Positions 1 to 5,861 of a stretch of DNA of 6,112 bases are shown here, one piece after another. Position numbers and translations under genes: made by a program. This DNA comes from Flavobacteriaceae bacterium. Lineage in GTDB: Bacteria; Bacteroidota; Bacteroidia; Flavobacteriales; Flavobacteriaceae. Within the stretch, counting starts at the first letter, position 1. Every line of letters starts with the position of its first letter. Location of the stretch: the NCBI GenBank assembly GCA_013001365.1, contig JABDMQ010000158.1:1-6112 (forward strand). The letters run 5' to 3'. The notes under the pieces were generated by a model. It was not told where the DNA came from and did not search any database. It was given only the letters and a program-made list of their open reading frames with translations.

Positions 1-8
1 ATATATTT

Positions 9-31
9 ATGATATCATTTTAATATCATTT
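9..31. promoter_or_regulatory. Palindrome and 11-base-spaced direct repeat ahead of the SPFH operon
   Basis: Bases 9-18 read ATGATATCAT, a perfect ten-base palindrome. ATATCATTT occurs at 12-20 and again at 23-31, so the copies are spaced 11 bases start to start, about one turn of the helix. The block ends 13 bases before the ATG of the SPFH gene, and no clear TAnnTTTG promoter box is seen between it and the start. Repeats one turn apart suit a dimeric or tetrameric regulator, and the operon itself encodes a ribbon-helix-helix protein. The region is so AT-rich that chance repeats are likely, so the regulatory reading is inference only. Confidence 0.25.
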
Positions 32-44
32 AAATTATTCGATC

Positions 45-905
45 ATGAAAGAAGAGAAAATCATCGTTCCAGCCAATGGTTATGTAATGCTAATTGTTTT
101 TTTAGTAATCTTTATTGGGTGTATATCACTTGCGATTACGCAAGGACAGCCTGAATATTTGTTATTGCTGCCAGTGGCCATACTTCTCGCTATAGGATTC
201 ATTATGGTACAGCCTAACGGATCTCGGGTTTTACTGTTATTCGGTAAATATGTAGGAACTGTAAAGAAAAACGGGTTTTATTGGGTCAATCCGTTCTACA
301 CTAAAAAGAAAATATCCTTAAGAGCAAGTAACTTCGATAGTGAACGGTTAAAGGTCAACGACAAACTAGGGAATCCTGTCATGATCAGTACGATCTTGGT
401 ATGGCGTGTTCAAAATACTTATAAAGCAGCCTTTGATGTTGATAATTACGAGAATTTCGTTCGTGTACAAACTGATGCAGCAGTTCGTAAATTAGCAAGT
501 ATGTATCCTTACGACAACTTCGCTGATGAAGGTCATACGGAAGATATCACCTTAAGATCGAGTGTCAACGAAGTAAGTGAGGCTCTTGAAAAAGAAATTG
601 AAGAACGCCTAAAAATTGCTGGTATCGAAGTCCTAGAAGCGCGTATAGGTTACTTGGCATATGCTCAAGAAATAGCCAATGCCATGCTTAAACGCCAACA
701 GGCTACAGCTATAGTTGCTGCGCGACATAAGATTGTCGAAGGCGCAGTGAGTATGGTAGAGATGGCCTTGGAAGAATTAGGGAAAAAAGACGTGGTAGTA
801 CTTGATGAAGAACGCAAAGCTGCTATGGTCAGTAATCTTATGGTGATTCTCTGTGGAGACAAAGATGCTTCACCTGTCCTGAACACAGGAACCTTGAACC
901 ATTAA
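45..905 (+). CDS. SPFH/band-7 (stomatin/prohibitin-like) membrane protein
   Basis: The 286-residue protein belongs to the SPFH superfamily, whose members oligomerise at membranes, scaffold microdomains and often modulate proteases or other membrane proteins. Two hydrophobic segments lie at about residues 13-32 and 38-55, followed directly by the SPFH domain (about 56-225), with the PNGSRVLLLFGKYVGTV start and the GFYWVNPFY turn typical of the family. The strand and helix around STILVWRV (115-122) and the helix rich in Glu/Ala/Arg (173-230) fit the band-7 fold. The tail (about 230-286) has the DEERKAAMVSNLMVILC segment and the final NTGTLNH, which I recognise from flavobacterial members of this type. 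The start ATG at 45 is the first in frame and puts a short polar N-terminus before the first membrane helix. The stop is 2 bases before the next gene, so the two are probably translationally coupled. The specific client or partner is unknown. Confidence 0.93.
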   Translation: MKEEKIIVPANGYVMLIVFLVIFIGCISLAITQGQPEYLLLLPVAILLAIGFIMVQPNGSRVLLLFGKYVGTVKKNGFYWVNPFYTKKKISLRASNFDSERLKVNDKLGNPVMISTILVWRVQNTYKAAFDVDNYENFVRVQTDAAVRKLASMYPYDNFADEGHTEDITLRSSVNEVSEALEKEIEERLKIAGIEVLEARIGYLAYAQEIANAMLKRQQATAIVAARHKIVEGAVSMVEMALEELGKKDVVVLDEERKAAMVSNLMVILCGDKDASPVLNTGTLNH

Positions 906-907
906 GA

Positions 908-1099
908 ATGAATAACAAACAAATATATAGTGTTGCCATAGGCAGTGCCCTTGGTTCGAGTATAGGAACAACTATAGGTGCGGTTATTAGCGATGTTGCC
1001 ATGGGCTTGATCTATGGGTCTTTGGTAGGAACCGTTATCGGAACGGTCGTAGGCCTAGTTTTTTACAAAGACCAGCATAAGGACGAATCAAATAATTAG
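908..1099 (+). CDS. Small two-helix glycine-zipper membrane protein
   Basis: This 63-residue protein has no family I can name. It is almost entirely two hydrophobic segments (about residues 8-28 and 30-53) joined by a short turn with Asp29, and ends in a polar, charged tail (KDQHKDESNN). Glycines fall at 12, 16, 20 and 24 and again at 33, 37, 41, 45 and 49, that is, exactly every fourth residue in both helices. GxxxG ladders like this pack helices tightly against each other and are known from glycine-zipper membrane proteins. It starts 2 bases after the SPFH stop and ends 5 bases before the DUF4177-like gene, so it is an operon member. A membrane partner of the SPFH protein is a reasonable inference. 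The alternative is a self-oligomerising membrane peptide of other function. Confidence 0.85.
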   Translation: MNNKQIYSVAIGSALGSSIGTTIGAVISDVAMGLIYGSLVGTVIGTVVGLVFYKDQHKDESNN

Positions 1100-1104
1100 T
1101 TACC

Positions 1105-1266
1105 ATGAAAGAATATAAAGTAATAATGCCATCCTTAGGTTTTCGCAAGAGAGCTCAAAAACTAGAGGATATACTGAATAATCATGCAAGAGAAGGATGG
1201 CGAGTTGCTACGAGCAATTATAGTGAAGTCTTTACCATAATTCTCGAAAGAGACAAAAATAGATAA
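1105..1266 (+). CDS. DUF4177-like small protein
   Basis: The reading frame from ATG 1105 to TAA 1266 encodes 53 residues. The sequence begins MKEYKVIMP, continues with a basic helix (FRKRAQKLEDILNNHAREGW) and closes with a strand, EVFTIILERD. This is the layout of DUF4177: a Tyr-Lys-Val opening strand, a helix ending in the hallmark EGW(R/E)-hydrophobic turn (here REGWRVA), and a final hydrophobic strand ending in Glu-Arg. Members of the family are short and their function is not known to me. It starts 5 bases after the preceding stop, which supports it as a genuine member of the operon despite its length. No signal peptide or membrane segment is present, so it is probably cytoplasmic. Confidence 0.82.
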   Translation: MKEYKVIMPSLGFRKRAQKLEDILNNHAREGWRVATSNYSEVFTIILERDKNR

Positions 1267-1294
1267 AGTCAAAAAGTCTTTTGATTAGAATATA

Positions 1295-1310
1295 GAACTA
1301 AACCTAGTTC
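1295..1310. promoter_or_regulatory. Candidate operator: 16-base palindrome before the RHH gene
   Basis: GAACTA (1295-1300), a four-base spacer AACC, and TAGTTC (1305-1310) form a perfect inverted repeat. It lies 15 bases upstream of the ATG of the ribbon-helix-helix gene, in the only sizeable gap (59 bases) of the operon. Arc/MetJ-type proteins bind as dimers to short inverted or direct repeats and often repress their own genes, so an autoregulatory site is plausible. As an RNA it would be a weak six-pair stem with two G-C pairs, not followed by U residues, so a terminator is unlikely. A TTTTG at 1279-1283 could serve as an upstream promoter element, but no good TAnnTTTG box follows. Confidence 0.35.
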
Positions 1311-1325
1311 AAAAACATTAATGAA

Positions 1326-1499
1326 ATGGCAAAGAAGAAAGCCTTTGCATTGCGTATAAATGAAGACATGCTGAAGGCCATTGAAAAATGGGCTGCGGAC
1401 GAATTCAGGAGCACTAATGGTCAAATTGAGTGGATGCTTGCACGATCCTTGAAGCAAGCAAAGAGAGAGCCAAAGAAAAGACCAGATTCAGACACTTAA
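1326..1499 (+). CDS. Arc-type ribbon-helix-helix DNA-binding protein
   Basis: The frame from ATG 1326 to TAA 1499 encodes 57 residues. The fold is readable end to end: a basic start and a strand (KKKAFALRIN, residues 3-12) that would insert into the DNA major groove, helix A (EDMLKAIEKWAADEF, 13-27), the turn RSTNGQ, helix B (QIEWMLARSLKQA, 33-45), and a basic, disordered tail (KREPKKRPDSDT). The RSTNGQIEWML segment is a hallmark of the Arc/MetJ-like group found in Bacteroidota. Such proteins act as dimers that bind repeats and usually repress transcription. The gene is 59 bases after the DUF4177-like gene, with a palindrome in the gap. Its natural target is not known; autoregulation of this operon is inferred. 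An out-of-frame ATG at 1321 gives only 12 codons and is not the start. Confidence 0.9.
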   Translation: MAKKKAFALRINEDMLKAIEKWAADEFRSTNGQIEWMLARSLKQAKREPKKRPDSDT

Positions 1500-1510
1500 A
1501 ATAACGTTAA

Positions 1511-1531
1511 TAATCCCTTGAATTTGGATTA
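1511..1531. repeat. Inverted repeat in the gap before the DUF5916 gene
   Basis: TAATCC at 1511-1516 and GGATTA at 1526-1531 are perfect inverted copies around a nine-base spacer. An eight-base palindrome, TAACGTTA, sits just before it at 1502-1509. The repeat starts 11 bases after the RHH stop codon and its spacer contains the TTG that I assign as the upstream element of the next promoter. It could be a weak transcript end for the first operon or a regulator site for the next gene. The stem has only two G-C pairs and a short, imperfect T run later, so I do not call it a terminator. Confidence 0.25.
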
Positions 1532-1545
1532 ATAGGTTAATTTTG
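1518..1545 (+). promoter_or_regulatory. Bacteroidota-type promoter for the DUF5916 gene
   Basis: TTG at 1518-1520 and TAATTTTG at 1538-1545 match the Bacteroidota consensus TTG / TAnnTTTG with a 17-base spacer. Transcription would begin roughly at 1550-1552. That is downstream of the TTG codon at 1543-1545, which is part of the promoter box, so the next in-frame start, TTG 1567, becomes the likely initiation codon with a leader of about 15 bases. The site lies in the 67-base gap between the RHH stop and the DUF5916 start, which suggests that the DUF5916 gene is transcribed independently of the SPFH operon. Confidence 0.55.
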
Positions 1546-1566
1546 AAGCTTCTAATTAACCATCAT

Positions 1567-3762
1567 TTGAAAAAAGTTCTATTTGCTTTCCTAGGATTGC
1601 TTCTTTGCAGTACCTCTTTTTCACAGACGAAAAAATTCACTGTAAAATATGTTAAACAGTACATTCTAGCAGATGGTGTATTAGATGAGCCTGCTTGGGA
1701 AACAGCTATTCCAGCTACAGATTTCTTTGAGTATTTCCCAACAGATACGATACAAGCCAGACAACAAGCAGAAATAAAAATGATGTTTGACGATGACAAT
1801 CTGTACATCGGAGCCAAAGTTTACTCACCTACCAATAAATTTATTATCCCATCCCTAAGACGTGATTTCAGGGCTAGTGGTAATGACAATATAACCTTCA
1901 TGTTCGACACATTCCGCGATGGTACCAATGCTTTTATATTTGGCTCCAATCCGTATGGCGTGCAACGTGAATTCTTGCTGTCTGGCGGAGGATCTGATAT
2001 TCGAGGCTTTAATAGTGCATGGGATACCAAATGGGTAGTAGAATCAAAAATTCATGAAGATCATTATGTCCTAGAGTTCATAATCCCACTATCAGCATTT
2101 AAATACCGGGAAGGTGAAACTAAATGGCGCTTTAATAGTTACCATTTCGACACTGAAGACAATGAGCGTAATACTTGGGTAAATATTCCACAGAACCAAT
2201 TCATTTTCAATTTGGCCTACATGGGGGAAATGATTTTTGAAAAACCCCTTGGAAAATCAAAATCACCAATCTCACTCATTCCATATTTAAATGGACTTGT
2301 AGGTAAGGATTTTGAAGAAGATGAAACTATTTCTGATTTTGGCGTAGGTGGTGATGCAAAAATGACCATTGGTAACAGTCTAAACTTAGATGTGACCTTT
2401 AATCCCGATTTCTCGCAAGTAGAAGTGGATCAGCAAGTAACCAACCTTACACGATTCGAGATTGGTCTTCCAGAACGTCGACAATTCTTCATAGAGAATA
2501 GCGATCTATTCTCCGATTTTGGTGATAGAAGGGATGCCAATCCATTCTTTTCTCGTCGTATCGGTATTGCCAAAGACCTTGATGACAATTCGATACAGAA
2601 CGATATAATTGCAGGTGCACGATTAAGTGGCAAACTGAACAATAATCTTAGGATAGGGGTCTTGAATATGCAAACGGCAGAAGATAAATCCAATGAAATT
2701 GCTTCTACAAATAACGCGCTTGTCATGCTTCAATATAAAATGTTCAGCCGTTCTAATCTAAATGTTTTTTTCATAAACAAGCAGGCCACCAAGGATTATG
2801 ATTTCCTCGCCGATGAAGACCGATATAACAGGGTCATAGGTGTGGATTACAATTTAGCATCCAAGGACAACACCTGGAATGGTAAATACTATATTCATAA
2901 ATCGTTTAGCCCTGATAGTGATGAAGATGAAATTTCTACAGGTGCATCCACAGAGTATAATAGCAGAAGTTTTCGAGCTCGATTAAGTGGCCTATACATC
3001 GGCGATAATTTCAGGTCAGATCTAGGATTCATAAGACGTTCCGGTATTTTCAAGATCAATCCACAACTGGAAAAATTATTCTGGCCAGTCGGAAGTGCTT
3101 TCAACAGGCATAGTCTATCTGTAACTCCAATATTCGTTTGGGCTGAAGAAGGCAATTACATCAATTCGGATTACACCATAATAACAAGATGGCAAAGTGA
3201 GTTCAGGAACCAAGCTAGTTTCAGTGCCAGGATGTTCAATCGCTTTACCTATCTCTTCGATCCTTTCGATCCAACAGGAACCGATGGTGCTGTCGAGCTT
3301 CCCGGAGATCAAGGATATTATTATACTAGCTATGAGATGGAATATCAGTCTGATATGCGAAAGGAAATCTCTTTCAATATCAATCCTGGCTATGGTTCAT
3401 TTTACAATGGTGATAAATTATCAATTGAAACTCGACTGAATTGGCGTCTTCAGCCCTATTTCGCCACTTCGATCCAAGTGAATTTCGATAAAATCAACTT
3501 ACCGGATCCTTACCCTGATGCTTCCTTGTGGCTTATCGGCCCCCGATTTGACGTTACATTCTCAAAGAACATCTTTTGGTCTACATTTGTTCAATATAGT
3601 ACACAGCAAGAAAACTTTAGCATAAACACAAGGCTACAATGGCGATTCGCACCACTATCAGACCTATTTATCGTTTATAATGATAATTACTTTGCAGATG
3701 GCGTTTTTGCACCTCGATTCAGGACATTGAATGCAAAATTGACGTATTGGCTGAATCTCTAA
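1567..3762 (+). CDS. CBM9-like/DUF5916 exported protein, probable outer-membrane barrel
   Basis: The 731-residue protein joins a CBM9-like N-terminal domain to a DUF5916 C-terminal region. A signal peptide (MKKVLFAFLG and a Leu-rich core, probable cleavage after SFSQ, residue 20) indicates export. The N-terminal domain (about 30-220) shows the family signatures DGVLDEPAW (36-44) and DDDNLYIGAKV (from about 75). The DUF5916 part has the conserved PERRQFFIENSDLF (302-315) and FFSRRIG (327-333) motifs, followed by about 390 residues of alternating polar and aromatic strands ending in TYWLNL, which resembles an outer-membrane beta-barrel with a C-terminal beta-signal. CBM9-like domains bind carbohydrates in some enzymes, but no catalytic domain is recognisable here and the substrate is unknown. 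I chose TTG 1567 because the promoter box covers TTG 1543, the longer alternative (739 residues), and because it gives a standard signal peptide; no ATG is available before the mature domain. Confidence 0.9.
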   Translation: MKKVLFAFLGLLLCSTSFSQTKKFTVKYVKQYILADGVLDEPAWETAIPATDFFEYFPTDTIQARQQAEIKMMFDDDNLYIGAKVYSPTNKFIIPSLRRDFRASGNDNITFMFDTFRDGTNAFIFGSNPYGVQREFLLSGGGSDIRGFNSAWDTKWVVESKIHEDHYVLEFIIPLSAFKYREGETKWRFNSYHFDTEDNERNTWVNIPQNQFIFNLAYMGEMIFEKPLGKSKSPISLIPYLNGLVGKDFEEDETISDFGVGGDAKMTIGNSLNLDVTFNPDFSQVEVDQQVTNLTRFEIGLPERRQFFIENSDLFSDFGDRRDANPFFSRRIGIAKDLDDNSIQNDIIAGARLSGKLNNNLRIGVLNMQTAEDKSNEIASTNNALVMLQYKMFSRSNLNVFFINKQATKDYDFLADEDRYNRVIGVDYNLASKDNTWNGKYYIHKSFSPDSDEDEISTGASTEYNSRSFRARLSGLYIGDNFRSDLGFIRRSGIFKINPQLEKLFWPVGSAFNRHSLSVTPIFVWAEEGNYINSDYTIITRWQSEFRNQASFSARMFNRFTYLFDPFDPTGTDGAVELPGDQGYYYTSYEMEYQSDMRKEISFNINPGYGSFYNGDKLSIETRLNWRLQPYFATSIQVNFDKINLPDPYPDASLWLIGPRFDVTFSKNIFWSTFVQYSTQQENFSINTRLQWRFAPLSDLFIVYNDNYFADGVFAPRFRTLNAKLTYWLNL

Positions 3763-3790
3763 TTGATTTAGGCATCCCTTTTATTTTTCA

Positions 3791-3797
3791 TATTTTG
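3791..3797 (+). promoter_or_regulatory. Weak promoter-like box before the DUF819 gene
   Basis: TATTTTG at 3791-3797, followed by CCG, resembles the Bacteroidota TAnnTTTG box but is one base short. It lies 19 bases before the ATG of the DUF819 gene. The nearest upstream TTG (3763-3765) is 25 bases away, further than the usual spacing. The 54-base gap shows no hairpin terminator, so the DUF819 gene may simply be read through from the DUF5916 gene. Confidence 0.25.
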
Positions 3798-3816
3798 CCG
3801 TCGTAATTAATTTGAT

Positions 3817-5082
3817 ATGGATAATCAACCTCTCTTCACTAATGACGCTATTGTCTTTGGACTATTAATGCTTACTCTCGGATTCGTTTTTTATACGGAA
3901 TCAAAAAAAACCGGATTCTGGTCTAAATTCTATAAATACATTCCAGCAATCTTGATGTGTTACCTTATCCCTGCTATTTTCAATTCATTGGGATTGATTT
4001 CAGATCAAATGTCTCAAACCTATTTCATTGCGAGTCGGTATTTATTGCCTGCTGCTCTTGTATTGATGACTTTGAGTATTGACCTGAAAGCCATTTTCAA
4101 TCTGGGCCCTAAAGCATTGATCATGTTCTTTACTGGGACAATTGGCATTATAATAGGTGGTCCATTGGCTATTTTGCTTATTTCAACGGTCTCCCCAGAA
4201 ACTGTTGGTGGTGCAGGACCAGATGCCGTTTGGAGAGGTCTAGCAACATTAGCTGGAAGTTGGATCGGTGGAGGTGCCAATCAAGCAGCCATGCTGGAAA
4301 TATATGAATACAATCCTAAAAAGTTTGGTGGAATGGTATTGGTTGATATTGTAGCAGCCAATATTTGGATGGCGGCCATTTTATTAGGCATTGGCAAAAA
4401 CAAGAAAATAGATAATTGGTTGAAAGCTGATGATTCTGCTATTGAAGAATTAAAGATAACCGTAACTACCTTTGCCGAGAAGATAAAGCGGAATCCTACC
4501 CTTACCGATTTCATGGTCATTCTTTCCTTGGCATTTACAGCTGTTGGAATTGCCCATTTTGGTGCAGATAATATTTCTGCGTTCTTAAAAGAGAATGTTG
4601 AAGCTGTAAGCGATAAGAGCAGTGCTTGGTCTTCGTTCGGAAGTCAATTCTTTTGGCTAATCAGTATTGCAACCATTATTGGGATCGCATTATCTTATAC
4701 CAAAGCAAAGAACTATGAAGGCGCTGGAGCAAGTAAAATTGGAAGCGTATTCATCTTCATACTAGTGGCGACGATAGGTATGAAAATGGATCTAGGGAAA
4801 ATCTTTGAGAACCCGGGTTTGATCGCTATAGGGTTGGTTTGGATGGCCATACATGCAGGGCTGCTCATCCTTGTAGCAAAACTCATTAAGGCGCCATACT
4901 TCTTCCTTGCAGTTGGTAGTCAAGCTAATGTCGGCGGTGCTGCGTCTGCACCAGTTGTTGCAGCGGCCTTTCACCCATCCTTGGCAACTGTTGGTGCGCT
5001 TCTTGCTGTTTTTGGTTACGTTGTTGGCACCTATGGCGCCATGTTATGTGCAGAGTTAATGAAAATTGCATCCGCAGGCTAG
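3817..5082 (+). CDS. DUF819 family multi-pass membrane protein (YjcL-like)
   Basis: The 421-residue protein is an integral inner-membrane protein of the DUF819 family, which includes Bacillus subtilis YjcL; no member's substrate is known to me. Hydrophobic segments are visible at about residues 11-27, 42-59, 73-91, 98-125, 170-192, 232-248, 276-292, 308-325, 334-358 and 385-410, with further shorter ones between. Two glycine-rich, helix-breaking stretches stand out: GSWIGGGANQAAM (147-159) and GSQANVGGAASAP (367-379). They lie in the two halves on either side of a hydrophilic loop (193-231, rich in Lys, Asp and Glu). Length and composition are those of a complete family member. The start ATG 3817 is the first in frame. 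The next gene begins within 48 bases, so the two are likely co-transcribed. A secondary-transporter role is inferred from the architecture, not shown. Confidence 0.92.
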   Translation: MDNQPLFTNDAIVFGLLMLTLGFVFYTESKKTGFWSKFYKYIPAILMCYLIPAIFNSLGLISDQMSQTYFIASRYLLPAALVLMTLSIDLKAIFNLGPKALIMFFTGTIGIIIGGPLAILLISTVSPETVGGAGPDAVWRGLATLAGSWIGGGANQAAMLEIYEYNPKKFGGMVLVDIVAANIWMAAILLGIGKNKKIDNWLKADDSAIEELKITVTTFAEKIKRNPTLTDFMVILSLAFTAVGIAHFGADNISAFLKENVEAVSDKSSAWSSFGSQFFWLISIATIIGIALSYTKAKNYEGAGASKIGSVFIFILVATIGMKMDLGKIFENPGLIAIGLVWMAIHAGLLILVAKLIKAPYFFLAVGSQANVGGAASAPVVAAAFHPSLATVGALLAVFGYVVGTYGAMLCAELMKIASAG

Positions 5083-5130
5083 CTATTGATTTATTTTTAT
5101 AAGATATTTGCCAAGCTTAAAACCAGTTTC

Positions 5131-5832
5131 GTGAAAAACATCATATTATTTGTTCTAACCATTTCCATTGTCGCTTGTAGTAATAATAAAGCTGACTTGA
5201 CCGTAATAGGTAATGTGAAAGGCTTGAAAAAAGGCACCATTTATCTTAAGAAAATTCAAGATACAGCAATGGTAACATTGGATTCTATTTTAATTAGCGG
5301 AACTCCAGAATTCGTTCTTGAAACAAACCTCGAGGAACCTGAGGTGCTTTATTTAGTTTTGGACAAAAATGATACGGATGAAGGTAGAATAAGGTTCTTC
5401 GCGAACAAAGGAATTACCGAAATCAATACTACTCTTAAGAATTTCGCCTTTGACGCCAACATCGTAGGCTCAAGGGAACAGACCTTATTACAGGAACACA
5501 ATGATATGGCCTTGAAATACAACAACAAGAAACTGGATATCATCAAAGAGAATTTTGATGCCTTGAAAGATAACGATTCAATTAAGGCCATGGAAACCAA
5601 TCTTCAACAAGAAAGTCTTTTAAAAAGCAAATATCTATATACGATCAACTTTGCATTGAATCATAAAACAAGCCGTGTATCTCCATATCTGGCATTAACT
5701 GAGATCATGGATGCCCGATTGAAATACCTAGACACCATCTATAGATCGTTACCTGATTCGATAGCGAGTTCTAAATATGGTAAAGAATTGAAAATCTTGA
5801 TTGAAGAGATATCGGATTCAGAAGATAATTAG
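5131..5832 (+). CDS. DUF4369 domain lipoprotein
   Basis: The 233-residue protein begins with a short lipoprotein signal peptide, MKNIILFVLTISIVAC, with the lipobox IVAC and lipidated Cys at 16. Residues about 22-116 form a DUF4369 domain (DLTVIGNVKGLKKGTIYLKK and onwards, with LYLVLDKND and the RIRFFANKGITEI strand). A helical region follows (about 117-215, charged, with YLALTEIMDARLKYLDTIY). In many Bacteroidota proteins this pair of regions precedes a TlpA/AhpC-like thioredoxin domain; here the protein stops at SDSEDN with no CxxC, so it is a stand-alone form. I prefer GTG 5131 because it gives a standard lipoprotein signal. The longer choice, TTG 5086 (248 residues), starts 3 bases after the DUF819 stop and would add a 15-residue lysine-containing extension, so coupling to DUF819 keeps it possible. 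Function is unknown; it should be anchored in the periplasm or outer membrane. Confidence 0.85.
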   Translation: MKNIILFVLTISIVACSNNKADLTVIGNVKGLKKGTIYLKKIQDTAMVTLDSILISGTPEFVLETNLEEPEVLYLVLDKNDTDEGRIRFFANKGITEINTTLKNFAFDANIVGSREQTLLQEHNDMALKYNNKKLDIIKENFDALKDNDSIKAMETNLQQESLLKSKYLYTINFALNHKTSRVSPYLALTEIMDARLKYLDTIYRSLPDSIASSKYGKELKILIEEISDSEDN

Positions 5833-5861
5833 TATCCTTTTCTATTTCAAAGAATCTCATT

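Noticed and set aside
1321..1359. Out-of-frame ATG five bases before the RHH start, possibly a leader peptide
   Set aside because: It encodes only 12 residues that overlap the RHH gene, with no attenuator structure around it; chance is the simpler reading.
1269..1457. Minus-strand frame of 62 codons opposite the RHH gene
   Set aside because: It overlaps the well-supported RHH gene almost entirely, gives a Cys- and Phe-rich protein with no recognisable features, and lacks its own spacing or promoter.
1579..1609. Lipoprotein reading of the DUF5916 signal peptide (Leu-Leu-Leu-Cys)
   Set aside because: The residue before Cys is Leu, not the usual Gly, Ala or Ser, and an SFSQ signal peptidase I site follows; a barrel protein would not need lipidation.
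3197..3439. Plus-strand frame of 80 codons inside the DUF5916 gene
   Set aside because: It is a shadow of the long, family-supported reading frame and resembles no known protein.
5086..5110. Possible promoter for the DUF4369 gene (TTG 5086-5088 with TATTTG 5105-5110)
   Set aside because: The downstream box lacks the two spacer bases of TAnnTTTG and the distance is too short, so I do not call it.
5833..5861. Bidirectional terminator between the convergent genes
   Set aside because: The 29 bases hold no stem of useful length or G-C content; only the A/T runs are suggestive.
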